Positions 1 to 10,891 of a stretch of DNA of 64,000 nt are shown one piece after another. Made by a program: the position numbers and the translations under genes. Numbering within the stretch: position 1 is the first letter of the stretch; every line of letters starts with the position of its first letter. The DNA is taken from assembly GCA_954871525.1 (NCBI GenBank), contig OX940870.1, positions 32,292,555 through 32,356,554 of the forward strand. The letters run 5' to 3'. The notes below the pieces were generated by a model. That model worked only from the letters and a program-made list of their open reading frames with translations, did not search any database and had not been told where the DNA came from. Origin of the DNA: Parietaria judaica. Taxonomy: Eukaryota; Streptophyta; Magnoliopsida; Rosales; Urticaceae.

Positions 1-1432
1 TTAAACATCAAAACACTCAAGATCTTCTAAAAAAAACCCTAAAAATACATTTAAATTTCGAAATCAAAAGAACTTGGAACTTCTGCCGCAAAAAAGAAAA
101 ATTTATACCGGGGTTGACTTATCGTTTTTTACCGAAAAGTAGCATGCTTTTCGAAAAAATTAACTTGATAAGTTTGAGAGATAAGTGACTTGCTTTTCGA
201 ATCAAAAAATCGCGATAAGTATAAAAAGATAACGATTAGAAGAGATAAGTTATCGAGAAGTGATTTTCAGCGATTAATTGCTCGATTATCGCGAAAATCG
301 AATCCTTATTATTTTCATACATAAAATACTAAATGTATATTTTCCTCAATAATTGAAAAACGCCAAATTACAAAACAAATTATGTCAGAATCACACTATC
401 AAAATTATATACAATGTTACAAAATGAAGTCACATAAAAAAAATGAAGAAATAGCTCAATTTAACCAATTTAAAAAAAATATTTAATTTTGCCGCAATAA
501 GGTTGCAATACGAGAAAACGTGAAATAAAAAATAATTATGCCAACCTCACATTTTATAAGCTATATACAATATTATAAATGATTTTACATAAAAAAAAAT
601 AGACTAACTTGCTTAACTTAACTAATTTCCAAAAATATGTACTTTTGCCGCAATAAGTTCATAATTCAGAAAGACATCAAATTAAAAAATAATTATGTCA
701 AACTTACAGTTACCTAATTATATACAATGTTACAAAATGAAATTATAGAAAAAAATAAAAAAAATCTCAAATTCACTATTTTTAGAAAAATTGGTACTTT
801 TGTCCCAATTAGAAATAATTTGCATAAACCCTTAAATATAACCCAAATCTGCAAAAACTTTAATAAAAATCACACAAATTGTCTTGATTCATTTATCATC
901 ATGTACTTTAAAAAAAATCAATTTTAACTACAACATTTGATTCAAAACTTAAAATGTACAATTAAACTAATATGAAACTCAAAGTTTAACTTTCATTCAA
1001 CCTTATAGCTTTCTAAATAACTACTACAAATATATAATAAAAATGTGAAAAATTGACATGATTCATACATATACAATATTTAAACATCAAATTCAAAACA
1101 CTCAAGATCTACTAAAAAAAAATCCTAAAAATACATTTAAATTTTGAAATTAAAAGAAGTTAGAACTCCTGCCGCAAAAAAGAAAAATTTATATCAGGGT
1201 TGACTTATCGTTTTTGACCGAAAAGTAGCTTGCTGTTCGAGAAAATACACTTGATACGTTTGAGAGATAAGTGACTTGCTTTTCGAATCGAAAAATCGCG
1301 ATAAGTATAAAAAGATAACGATTAGAGGAGATAAGTTATCGATAAGTGGTTTTCAGCGATTAATCGCTCGATTATCGCAAAAATCGAATCCTTGATCTTA
1401 AGTATGATTTAAAACTATACTCTAAAGATGAT
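1..1432. repeat. Degenerate ~1.08-kb tandem duplication, AT-rich
   Basis: The block at 1-310 recurs at about 1080-1395. Both copies carry the landmarks AAAACACTCAAGATCT, GCCGCAAAAAAGAAAAATTT, GGTTGACTTATCG, a GATAAGTGACTTGCTTTTCG segment and a closing run rich in CGATTAATCGCTCGATTATCG. The copies differ at many positions, so the duplication is old. No gene is visible. The CGATTATCG-rich end looks like the self-complementary ends of non-autonomous DNA transposons, but I could not place terminal inverted repeats. The second copy ends about 40 bp before the target site of copia element 1. Confidence 0.6.
400..880. repeat. Three degenerate ~156-bp tandem units
   Basis: The phrase TATATACAAT(G/A)TTA recurs near 405, 564 and 720. 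A TTTTGCCGCAATAAG or related phrase recurs near 487, 643 and 797. This gives a period of about 156 bp inside the larger duplicated block. The short open frames here are poly-A/Lys-Asn rich and not credible genes. Confidence 0.5.
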
Positions 1433-1437
1433 CAATG

Positions 1438-2080
1438 TGTTGGGTTTTTCGATGACTTTTCTCAATCCCGAGGCGGAAATCACGGGATATCATCGAACAA
1501 TAAAGAACTAGAATAATTACAAGAATTAAGATATCGTTTAGAGATTGTTACCAAACTTCGGTACTTTTGCCAACTGTACCGAATAATTGCCGATTCCTTT
1601 GATTCTGGAGCTTGTCGAATTTAGGATTTAGCGCCTCAAGTGTTGCGCCTCTATTTCGTCCACCACGTCACTCGGGAACGTCTTAGATGACCGGAAAACA
1701 CCTCGGAGGATAGGTTAGATCCTTGTCGGTGTTTAGATGATCAACCGTTGATTGAACCGGGGAGCAAGCCAAAATTCGACTACCAAGGGAGGGGAGCTCG
1801 AATTTCTAGGGTGGCTAGGGTTTCTCTGGTGTGTGTTGTATTTAATTATGAGTCATGATATGGTATTTATAATACCCTATAGTCATGACCTAGTGGGCTT
1901 TCTAAAAGCCCAATTAATGGTCTTTCTAAAAGCCCATTCATTGATTAATTAATCTATTATTAATTAATATGAATCATAATTAATACTTGGGCCCGAGTGG
2001 GCCCATAATGTCGGTTATGGTTATCGGGTCAATATCCGATAACCCGAGAGATACAATATCGGGTTCGGGCATAACCAACA
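1438..2080 (-). repeat. 3' LTR of copia element 1
   Basis: 643 bp with TG...CA termini. Nearly identical to 9013-9655; the differences seen are around 1509-1510, 1525, 1547, 1677 and 1874-1880. The short plus-strand ORFs at 1752 and 1987 lie entirely within the LTR and are not genes. Confidence 0.95.
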
Positions 2081-2095
2081 ATCTCCCACTTGCAC
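2081..2095 (-). promoter_or_regulatory. Polypurine tract of element 1
   Basis: On the minus strand GTGCAAGTGGGAGAT abuts the 3' LTR. This is the expected plus-strand DNA priming site for copia reverse transcription. The identical tract abuts the 3' LTR of element 2. Confidence 0.8.
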
Positions 2096-3258
2096 GAACG
2101 CACCGGATTGGCTATCTCCGTGTACGCACTGCACATAAAGTATTACTCGAGAATGCCGCCTTGGGTTAGATGTACATTCTCTCAGCTACTCATGCCTGGT
2201 TCATCAAAGTTACTTGCGAAGTTTGTTTCATTGTAATTTAATCATCATACTCCGTTTCCGTTGCGAGTTCGGTGTGACTCTGTAGGATTCTGTAGTGTTG
2301 GCCACATACTCATGTGAGTATGCAAGAAGTAAGTGGCCTCCACCTAGACTTAACTTCCCCCAATCTACAAAACTTCAAATCCTCTTTTATAGATTAATCG
2401 AGGTGAACCATGTGGTTCTTATGATTAAAATAAAGTATATGACTGATTCCTTCGACATCCTTTTACATCTCTAGATGAGGCACAGGTCATGGTTTGGAAC
2501 ACCTGTTAAGCCTTGATCTAATTTTCTGATTCAGGTATAAGTATTGAAACATCAAAACAGAAACTCTTTTGTTTTGCCTGTAACCACAGATTTCATTTTA
2601 CTTATACTATTCAGAAGGCCCCGAGTGTATAGCCCCAAAAGGAATGGGGGGATGCATGTTTTCTTGAAACGCCATTCCATCCTACAAGGTTTATCACATG
2701 CCCAACTACAACTGTTATGACTTTTCAGTTACGGTAAGCGTTGAGCTGTAATCTAAGCATGCAACTTACCCAGTGATGGACTCATGATGTTCTCAAACTT
2801 TGGAGTCTCTTCATATCTCTAAGTTTCTCAGTGTCCCCTTGTATCAAGGTTTTTCTTCCATGTGAGAATATTTAGAGTGCGAGTCTTCCAGCACTGCTAG
2901 TCATTCCTACTAGTGCCTACATGTATAAGAATATCTCTTAGATATCAAGGACCCCTTCCTTTTATCTCAACAACATGTACCAGTCAATTATGAATATCAT
3001 TGATAGTCCCTCTTTGTTTCTTCATAATGATTTCTTTAACTGGGGAAATTCAAGAATGTCTTGAAGACATCTTAGGAACTACATTTGTATAGCTTGATAT
3101 CAATGTTTTGAATAAAATATTGACATTAACTTTTAAATGATGAAACTTGCCTTTTAAAGAAAATAATAATGTGCTTCAAATTTAATCAAATATAATGATT
3201 ACATAAAATTTGTCTCCGATCTAAAATCAGGTTCAGATAATAAAATCGTAACAGACAT
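2096..3258 (-). other. 3' untranslated region of element 1
   Basis: About 1.16 kb between the RNase H stop codon and the polypurine tract. It aligns by eye along its length with 40405-41409 of element 2 in the opposite orientation. No open frame is convincing. Confidence 0.7.
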
Positions 3259-4767
3259 TTATGGGTTCTTTATCCCAATACTTTCCGCATGACGAAAATG
3301 CTTTTCTTTCGATAAAGATTTTGTCATCGGATCTGCTACATTTTCTTCAGTGTCTACTCTCCTCATCTCTATGTCCTTCCGATCAACAATGTCTCTGATC
3401 AGATGGTACTTTCTGAGTACATGCTTTGCTGTCTTGTGTGATCTTGGTTCCTTGGCTTGTGCTATAGCTCCGTTGTTGTCACAGAAAAGCTTCACATGAT
3501 CACCAATGCTAGGAACTACACCAAGATAAGAAACAAATTTCTTGATCCATACAACCTCTTTTGCAGCATCAGATGCAGCGATGTACTCAGATTCTGTGGT
3601 TGAATCAGCTACCGTAGCTTGTTTACTGCTGTTCCACGTAACAGCACCACCATTTGCACAGAATACATATCCTGTTTGAGATTTGAAATCATCCCAGTCT
3701 GTTTGGAAGCTTGCATCAGAATATCCTTCAAAAGTTAATTCTTTTGCATCACCGTATGTCAAACATCTATCTTTTGTTCTGTTTAAATAACGCAAGATAT
3801 TCTTAACGGCTGTCCAATGGTTAAAACCAGGGTTTGATTGAAATCTGCTTGTCATGCTTAAGGCAAAATCTACATCTGGTCTTGTACATATCATTGCATA
3901 TATTATTGAACCAATAGCTGAAGCGTATGGAATTTTCTCCATACTTTTGATTTCTTCTGAAGAAACCGGACATTGCTTCTTGGTCAAGTATGTCTTATGG
4001 GTCATCGGTGTAAAACCTTTTTCCGATTTGTCCATTTTAAACCTTTTAACAATTTTGTCAATATATGTACCTTGGCTTAGAGATAAGATTCTTTGATTTC
4101 TATTTCTTTGAATCTTTACGCCTAGTATATAGGCGGCTTCTCCTAAGTCTTTCATTGAGAAACATTTTCTCAACCACTCCTTCACGGTTTGGAGTACAGA
4201 TGTATCGTTTCCTATTATCAGTATGTCATCTACATAAAGAATCAGGAAAACTATTTTGCTCCCACTCGATTTGATATATACACAAGGATCGTCTTTGTTC
4301 TTAACAAAACCAAAATCAGTAATTGATTCATCAAAACGACGATTCCAGCTTCGAGATGCTTGCTTAAGACCATAAATTGATCTTTTCAATTTGCAAACCT
4401 TATTTGGATGTTTGCGGTCTATGAAACCTTCAGGTTGTGTCATGTACACATCCTCTTCGAGAACACCATTCAAGAACGCGGTCTTCACGTCCATTTGCCA
4501 GATTTCATAATCATGAAATGCTGCAATGGCTAGCAAGATTCTTATGGACTTGAACATGGCAACAGGAGAGAAAGTTTCATCATAGTCAATACCATGAATC
4601 TGTCGATAACCTTTAGCGACTAATCTTCCTTTGTAAGTTTGTATTTTGCCATCCATGTCGATCTTCCTTTTGAAGATCCATTTGCAACCAATGGGTTTGG
4701 ACCCTTTGGGAGCATCAACGAGGTCCCATACTTCGTTGCTATACATGGAGTCCATTTCAGAGTTCAT
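3259..4767 (-). pseudogene. Copia reverse transcriptase / RNase H (element 1)
   Basis: This is the 502-residue C-terminal part of the copia polyprotein: RNA-dependent DNA polymerase followed by RNase H. The RT fingers show WIFKRK and GRLVAKGY, then MDVKTAFLNG, and the catalytic YVDDILI motif lies near residue 180. Further on come the GLKQASR signature and an RNase H core with ESEYIAASDAAKEVVWIKK and FCDNNGAI. The frame is uninterrupted but is separated from the upstream integrase by a single TGA at 4777-4779, where element 2 has TGG (Trp). The apparent ATG at 4767 is therefore only an internal Met. The RT/RNase H itself appears catalytically intact by motif. Confidence 0.9.
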
Positions 4768-4776
4768 GGCTTCCAG

Positions 4777-5844
4777 TCATTTGTCTGAGTCATCTCCCGA
4801 CATTGCTTCGTTATAAGATTCAGGTTCTTCACCATCGTCTTCATGAACAGTTTCATCTTCTATTGAAACAAGAAGGTTCAATTTAAGAGGAGGTTGACTC
4901 TCTCTAATTGATCTTCGTGATGTCAGTGTGTAATCTGGTTGCTCATTTATCCCATCTTGTATGGGCACATCGTATAGAACTATATTTTCTTGAGGTTCAT
5001 CATTGACAATCTCATTTTCAACTTCTTCGTTTAGAACAACGTTTTCTATTTGGTTATCAACCATGATCTGATTACGATGTTCATAACTCGATGTGTGAGT
5101 ACCTTCTGTGTCCATTTCTTGTTCTTGAGTATCTTGTGGTTCTTGCTCTTCATTAAGAACAATGTTTCTCCCACTAGACTTTCTAGAGAGAAAATCTTCT
5201 TCTAAGAAAACACCGGTTTTGGCAACTATTATTTTGCCTGTGTGTTTTTGATAGAAGTAATACCCAGGAGTTTTCGTTGGGTATCCCACAAAGTTACATT
5301 TAACCGATTTGGGAATGAGTTTGTCAGACATTAGAGTCTTGACATATGCCTCACATCCCCAGATTCTCATGAAATGCAAATCCGGTATTCCTCCTTTCCA
5401 TATCTCATATGGGGTTGAAGGAACCGTCTTAGATGGCACACAGTTCAGTGTGGTAGATGCTGTCATAAGTGCGTGTCCCCATAGGGACTCAGGTAAGTCA
5501 GTTTTATTCATCATTGATCGAACCATGTCCAACAAGGTTCGATTTCTCCTCTCAGATACACCATTTAGTTGAGGTGTACCTGGAGGGGTCAGTGATGAAA
5601 TGATTCCCATGTCACGGAGGTAAGCTTTGAAATCATCGCTCAAGTATTCGCCACCTCGATCAGATCGTATGGCTTTAACTTTTCTTGCTAACTGATTTTC
5701 TGCTTCATTCTCTAACTGCTTGAACTTTTCAAGCGATTCAGATTTGTGTTTCATTAGGTATACATAACCGTATCGACTGAAGTCATCAGTGAAGGTGATG
5801 AAATACCTGAAACCTCCTTTATGTAGGTGATGCACTTTTGACAA
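4777..5844 (-). pseudogene. Copia integrase core, N-terminally truncated (element 1)
   Basis: This is retroviral-type integrase (rve) catalytic core plus an acidic linker to RT, 355 residues. Visible are FTDDFSRYGYVYLMKHK, the second catalytic Asp in SDRGGEY, and the Glu in NGVSERRNRT. The domain opens with a non-homologous MSKVHHLH leader, whereas element 2 has the GAG-pre-integrase and HSDVRGP segment before KGGFRYF. The HHCC zinc-binding region and the first catalytic Asp are therefore lost. Similarity to element 2 stops sharply near 5825, which marks the 3' junction of the exchanged module. The frame closes at a TGA replacing a Trp codon. Confidence 0.88.
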
Positions 5845-6385
5845 ATCAAAATTTATAGACGTTTAAGAATGTCTATAATTTCAGAACTATTGGAACTAAA
5901 AGATTGTTTTATTATGCACTTTAGAATTAAATATTTATGACTTATCATAAATCAACACATTAATATTAACAAACTTAATATCTTAGATAATAAAATATTC
6001 AAAATATTATTCCAAAAACAAACTTAATGGAAAGTCTAAACTTAAATAAATCAATCATTATTCACTTGAAACTAAAACTTAAGATGAAAAAGAAGACGGA
6101 TAACATGGATGTCTTGTCACACGAACAGGACATTGTAAGTTTTCAGAGTCTCTACTCCTCTTCTTCTTCTTCTTCCTCTTCCTCTTCCTCTTTATCAGAT
6201 TCTTCTGTGTGAGAAACAATGTTTCAATAAAACATGTTAGTAACTAGATTACTACATATTCAATGAATCTTTAAGATTTTGGTTATAACGTTTATACCTG
6301 AGCTTGAGGGTTCGACATTGATAGTCTCAGAGAATTTGTCTGGTGAGTCTTTACTCATCTTGGATTTTCTCATAGTTTCAATGTC
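5845..6385 (-). other. Exchanged module, non-coding part with intron-like segment and acidic exon
   Basis: This AT-rich stretch has no counterpart in element 2. Past the gag TAA (6386-6388) the same frame stays open on the minus strand to a donor-like CAG/GTATAAA at 6297. A pyrimidine-rich acceptor, CACACAG, follows at 6205, giving a 93-bp candidate intron. Joining in phase leads to Glu-Glu-Ser-Asp-Lys and a run of about twelve Glu codons closing at TAG near 6158. This looks like the acidic C-terminus of a captured spliced gene or gag-related gene. It is an inference from splice motifs and phase only. Confidence 0.4.
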
Positions 6386-7024
6386 TTAAAATTTCCTTTT
6401 TCTTTCTGCCTTCATGTTTTCTTCGCCAATTTCAAGTAAATCGACGAGGTGGTCAAAGTTGCAGTTTCCTTCTATAAGGATGTTAACTTTCTTTCGCAGT
6501 TCTGGAATGAGAGACTGGAGTATGCAAAATCTTCTCATGCCTATATCGACATAGAACCCAGATTGTTGAAGTCTGTCTGCATAGCTCATCAGCCTGTTGT
6601 AATGTTCTCTAACGGTACTGTTAATAGACATCTTCACATTAAACAGTTTCCACAACAGCTGGTACCTTCTTGTGGGGTTCCGATCCCCATAAGTTTTCTC
6701 AATGTATAAGATAGTATCATGTGCATTCAAGTTCTCGATCTCACGTCTTATGATTGGCATCACAGATGACATAATGAGTCGGTGAACATGAATGGACTTC
6801 ATTGTATAATGATGATAGCTAATCCAGTCTTCTTTTGAGCCTGTATCTCTGTCAGGCATAGAAGGCGGCAAATCCTTGGCTATGAAACCAAGATCGTCGT
6901 TCCTTAGCATTCTTTTGAATGCCTCTGACCAGGTCACGTAGTTGGAATCGTCAAGACGATTGTTTTCCACTGCAGCTTTGAATTCTTTCACTGCTTCTGA
7001 AGCCATGAGATTCAACGGGTCCAT
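6386..7024 (-). CDS. Gag-like protein (UBN2/retrotran_gag type), unrelated to gag of sister element
   Basis: A 212-residue open frame starts at ATG just inside the leader. It has the plan of copia gag capsid: an early W in SNYVTWSEAFKRML, a middle W in KEDWISYHHYTMKSI, and a helical C-terminal half with RRYQLLWKLFNVKM and YADRLQQSGF. It ends in a basic KAERKRKF tail. There is no CCHC zinc knuckle and no protease. The leader upstream matches element 2 up to about 7095 and then diverges, so this gene sits in an exchanged segment. It could be gag from another copia lineage or a captured host gene of gag ancestry. The family assignment rests on overall pattern, so I am moderately sure. Confidence 0.6.
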   Translation of the reverse strand: MDPLNLMASEAVKEFKAAVENNRLDDSNYVTWSEAFKRMLRNDDLGFIAKDLPPSMPDRDTGSKEDWISYHHYTMKSIHVHRLIMSSVMPIIRREIENLNAHDTILYIEKTYGDRNPTRRYQLLWKLFNVKMSINSTVREHYNRLMSYADRLQQSGFYVDIGMRRFCILQSLIPELRKKVNILIEGNCNFDHLVDLLEIGEENMKAERKRKF

Positions 7025-8999
7025 ATCTAATATATATATAGACAGACAGAGTTAGAGATAATTATATTCTACAAATTTAAAAGTAAAATATTTAAGCACA
7101 ATATTAATTCTAGTATTTACATGTAAATTATAAATTACTTATTATAATAAAGATGTTACATAAAAGTATATATTATAAGGACTTTATATAATATTTCGTG
7201 ATTTGTTAATGGAAAAGTAACCCTCATCAATTCCATTAATTAGTCACTCAGAGAAAGTCAACAATTGCTCTAATATCCCATATTATCTCTGACATTTAGA
7301 AAAGAAAAACAATTTTTCATTTAGCATTCTAACCGGTTTCAAAAGAATTGTCTTTGATATCTAATCTTGTTAGAGTACTCGTTTAGGTAGACCCAAGGGG
7401 CGAATCGGCGGACAGTATAGGTTGCCCTACGCGTCTAAAAGAGGGTATAAGAGCACTCCCTTGGGTTAGAGACACACTCAAAACTTTTCTCAATTAGATC
7501 GAGGACCCAGCCGTTGGAAGACATTTTACCTAATATTTATTGAGGGGTTTTAGGTGATCCTAACTTTTGTCTTAAACTGAACATAGTTAACTAATTTAAA
7601 TGTTCTAAGAATTAAGACAATGAATATGTAATACATAATCCTATTTCGTAAAACATATTCTATTTCGAATTAAATATACTTTTGAAAGTATACATATATA
7701 TATATATATTATGAAAATTTTAAAGACAAACCCTTTTATCTTTAAATAAAAGATAAATAAATCACTTAAAGATAAAATATCTTAATTCATGATTTATCTT
7801 TTCTATAAATGAATAAAAGATAAATAACTATCTTTATAGATAAGATATCTTTAATCAATCTTTGTCATATTACAAAATAAAAGATAAATAACTATCTTAT
7901 AGATAAACTTTCTTTTATCATAATATATATATATCTTTTATTTCCATTAAAGTTTAGATCTTTTCTATTACTATAATAAGTAAAAGATTATTTATTATCT
8001 TAATCTAATTAAGAATTATTGATTATAAATAAAATTTATGAACAAACAATTTGTGAATCAATAAATGAATAACATAAACAATAATGGAAACAAACTTCAT
8101 AAGATTGATAATAATATTGAATAAATCATATTTATTAATAATTAATATCATATATATTAGATTTTCAATTCTCATATTTAAAGATATTTATAATAATTAT
8201 AAATAAAATAAAATAAACACTTTAAATCGTATTTTAAAATAATTAAACATAAATATAATTAAATATCAAATACCGGGATACGAGTTCGGGATAGACCCGA
8301 GCTTGTACGGGTTGCCCTCGGGCAACCCCGGTCATGAAGGGGGAGACCGGGCAGGGCCGAAGGCCCCTGCCCGGAAATATTAAATTTTTTGACCCGGATC
8401 CGGGTCTGTTCGGTGTGGGCCCGGGTCAGGATAGACCCGGGCCGAATCCCCGGGTCCAACCCGGGTCGGGTACCCGGGTCAGACCCGGGTTGGGTGTGCC
8501 CGGATCATTGCGATCCGGGCTGGGCGAATTGGGGCTGGGTTAAAAAAACCCAGCCCGTGGGCCTGATCCAATCAGGCCCACCTCGAATTAAATTTGGGCT
8601 GGGTTAAAACCCAGCCCGTGGGCCTGATCCAATCAGGCCTACACGATTTAAAAAAAAAAAAAAATTATTTCGGCTAGGGTTTTGAAACCCTAGCCGTCGC
8701 CCATTGGCTCCCATCGAATGGGAGCCACAAATGCCGGCGCCACCCGGAACCATGGCGGCGACGGTGAAATCGCCGCCGGTTGCGGTGGTGGTGCCGCCGT
8801 TTATTTTTCCCTTTTCTTATTTAATAATACACATTAAAATTAAATAAAAACCAATCCCGATTCTAAATCGGATTCCGAACAACACACAAAATTAATCATA
8901 ATTAATTTTCTAACGCTCCCACTGAAAATCTAATCACACCAAAAAATTTCTAAAATTATTTCGGTCAACATATCTAATTTTCGAAAATTACTCAAACCG
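7025..8999 (-). other. Long leader (5' untranslated region) of element 1
   Basis: About 2 kb between primer binding site and gag. The part nearest the primer site (8270-8800) is GC-rich and carries stacked palindromes, for example CTGATCCAATCAG flanked by GGCC/GGCC and repeated GGGTTAAAACCC-type hairpins. The rest is very AT-rich, with repeats of AAAGATAAATAACTATCTT. The whole leader aligns with 34396-36310 of element 2. The short overlapping frames at 8259-8607 are artefacts of the GC patch. Confidence 0.7.
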
Positions 9000-9011
9000 G
9001 CTCTGATACCA
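9000..9011 (-). promoter_or_regulatory. Primer binding site (tRNA-iMet) of element 1
   Basis: The minus strand reads TGGTATCAGAGC one base inside the 5' LTR. This is the standard sequence complementary to the 3' end of initiator tRNA-Met in plant copia elements. Confidence 0.93.
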
Positions 9012-9012
9012 C

Positions 9013-9655
9013 TGTTGGGTTTTTCGATGACTTTTCTCAATCCCGAGGCGGAAATCACGGGATATCATCGAACAATAAAGATGTAGAATAATTACGAGAA
9101 TTAAGATATCGTTTAGAGATCGTTACCAAACTTCGGTACTTTTGCCAACTGTACCGAATAATTGCCGATTCCTTTGATTCTGGAGCTTGTCGAATTTAGG
9201 ATTTAGCGCCTCAAGTGTTGCGCCTCTATTTCGTCCACCACGTCACTCGGTAACGTCTTAGATGACCGGAAAACACCTCGGAGGATAGGTTAGATCCTTG
9301 TCGGTGTTTAGATGATCAACCGTTGATTGAACCGGGGAGCAAGCCAAAATTCGACTACCAAGGGAGGGGAGCTCGAATTTCTAGGGTGGCTAGGGTTTCT
9401 CTGGTGTGTGTTGTATTTAATTATGAGTCATGATATGGTATTTATAATACCATATGGTCATGACCTAGTGGGCTTTCTAAAAGCCCAATTAATGGTCTTT
9501 CTAAAAGCCCATTCATTGATTAATTAATCTATTATTAATTAATATGAATCATAATTAATACTTGGGCCCGAGTGGGCCCATAATGTCGGTTATGGTTATC
9601 GGGTCAATATCCGATAACCCGAGAGATACAATATCGGGTTCGGGCATAACCAACA
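9013..9655 (-). repeat. 5' LTR of copia element 1
   Basis: 643 bp with TG...CA termini, followed on the right by target duplication copy CAATG (9656-9660). It would carry the element promoter. The minus strand has a TATAAATACCATATCATG-type segment near 9440. Confidence 0.95.
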
Positions 9656-9660
9656 CAATG

Positions 9661-9827
9661 TTCATTAAAAAAAAAAAAAGACGGAAAATTACATCGCCTC
9701 ACATTTGATGACTCTAGTACTTCCATTGTTTTTTTTTTCTTTACTTTGGACCCATGCCGTCTAAGTCTTGAAAAAAAAATCCACGATAATCCCTAGAAAT
9801 TTAAACAAATTGAGGTTATAACATTTG
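9661..9827. other. Short intergenic gap, no gene seen
   Basis: AT-rich sequence with A and T homopolymers between element 1 and the LINE fragment. It contains ACAAATTGAGGTTATAA, which recurs at 11484-11500. Confidence 0.5.
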
Positions 9828-10883
9828 TGCAAGATTGGAGGCAAAAGGTGGTCCTTCCGGGTCGACGAACCTTGAACCGAGATGGTGGAAGAAGATGTGG
9901 GGTCTTAATATCCCGCCAAAGATTAAACACCTCGTGTGGAGAGCTTGGTTTAATGCCCTTCCGACACACGGCGCTCTCCGGGCCCGTGGTATTAAATGCT
10001 TACCATTTTGTAGCTTTTGCGGAGCCCTCCCGGAGGATGCTCTCCACGCCGTATGGGGATGCGAGAGGGCCCAAGCGATTTGGAGATCATCTTTGCTACA
10101 ACGATGGGTAGAGAAGACGGGAGAGGTCCCATTTCGGGAATTGTGCCTCCGGGCCTTTGAGACACTCTCAGAATCGGATCTTGACCTCTTTTGCGGCCTC
10201 CTTTGGACCTCTTGGTCCGACCGCAACCAACGGATGTTCGAAAACCGAGCCAAAATGCCAGAGGTGTGGGTCAATGAGGTAGTAGACTGGTTTTCTAGCT
10301 ACAAGGCATGCGTCAAAGCGACGGGGAAAGAGTTGGGAGCTCGGGTCAAGAGACCGGAGGCTTGGTCTGGCGCCGAGGATGGAGGCCACAAACTCAATGT
10401 AGACGCGGCATGGGATGTAGAAACGAAGCGAGCTGCGATTGGCGTTGTTGTCAGGGACGCTCGGGGATCAGTGCTTGGAGTGGCTGCCTCGTTGTTTGAC
10501 TACGTGGACTCGGCTTTATCCGCGGAGTGCCTAGCTATTCGCCAGGGTTTGCTTTTCGTGCAAGCCCGGGGATGGAAGATATCATGCGTGGAATCGGACT
10601 GTATTCGTGCCATAAATTTGGTCAAGGGGGGCGTCTTTAGCGGTGTCCAAGGGCCGTTTGTGGTGGACATCAATTCCATGGTTAGATCGGTAGGCGTTAA
10701 TGTTGGTTGTTGTTGGGTTCCGAGAAATTGTAACGAAGTGGCTAACGCTCTCGCGAGAACTCGGCTCAACTCGTTGATTACAGATTTTTGGTGTTTTGGC
10801 TACCCGGAATGGTTGGCCACGGTTGTAAGAAGGGATTTTATTCCCCCAGTTTAATAGAATGACTCTGTTTTCCCTCAAAAAAA
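9828..10883 (+). mobile_element. 5'-truncated non-LTR (LINE/L1-type) retrotransposon
   Basis: The 3' end of a LINE: zf-RVT then RNase H (RVT_3), a very short 3' untranslated region and an A-rich tail at 10876-10885. The 8-mer AACATTTG occurs just before the insert (9820-9827) and just after the A-run (10884-10891), a plausible target duplication shortened by ambiguity with the tail. Its GC content stands out from the AT-rich surroundings. Endonuclease and RT domains are missing. Confidence 0.75.
9835..10854 (+). pseudogene. LINE ORF2 C-terminus: zf-RVT plus RNase H
   Basis: A 339-codon frame without an ATG at its start; it is open upstream into the target duplication, as expected of a 5' truncation. 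Near residues 20-90 is the plant zf-RVT pattern: PPKIKHLVWRAWFNALPT, then CSFCG, then HAVWGCERAQAIW. From about residue 190 comes an RNase H fold with LNVDAAWD (first Asp), SAECLAIRQGL (Glu), ESDC (second Asp) and the closing NEVANALAR, where the canonical fourth residue is replaced. No internal stop or frameshift is seen over 1 kb, so the insertion is recent or the frame is constrained. Alternatively it is a stand-alone RNase H-like gene, but the tail and missing start favour a LINE remnant. Confidence 0.8.
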
Positions 10884-10891
10884 AACATTTG

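Larger units (their letters stand above)
1438..9655 (-). mobile_element. Ty1/copia LTR retrotransposon, element 1 (complete ends, defective coding)
   Basis: This is an 8.2-kb element bounded by two 643-bp LTRs that start TGTTGG and end CCAACA. A perfect 5-bp target duplication, CAATG, lies at 1433-1437 and 9656-9660. Orientation is minus: the tRNA-iMet primer site lies inside the right LTR and the polypurine tract inside the left LTR. I count about seven differences between the LTRs (about 1%), so insertion was fairly recent. Minus-strand order is a long GC-patched leader, a gag-like frame, a non-coding/intron-like stretch, truncated integrase, then RT/RNase H. The order integrase before RT identifies copia. 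Protease, zinc knuckle, the integrase HHCC region and the first catalytic Asp are absent, so it cannot be autonomous. Confidence 0.95.

Noticed and set aside
1752..2169. Short ORFs repeated in several places (also 9327, 41336)
   Set aside because: They are within LTR sequence and recur only because the LTR does.
8259..8607. Pro/Gly/Arg-rich ORFs on both strands (also 34766-35150)
   Set aside because: They lie in the palindromic GC patch of the copia leader and have no conserved protein counterpart.
9000..9011. tRNA-like matches (also 34384, 46528, 51574)
   Set aside because: These are 12-base retrotransposon primer sites complementary to tRNA-iMet, not tRNA genes. No cloverleaf surrounds them.
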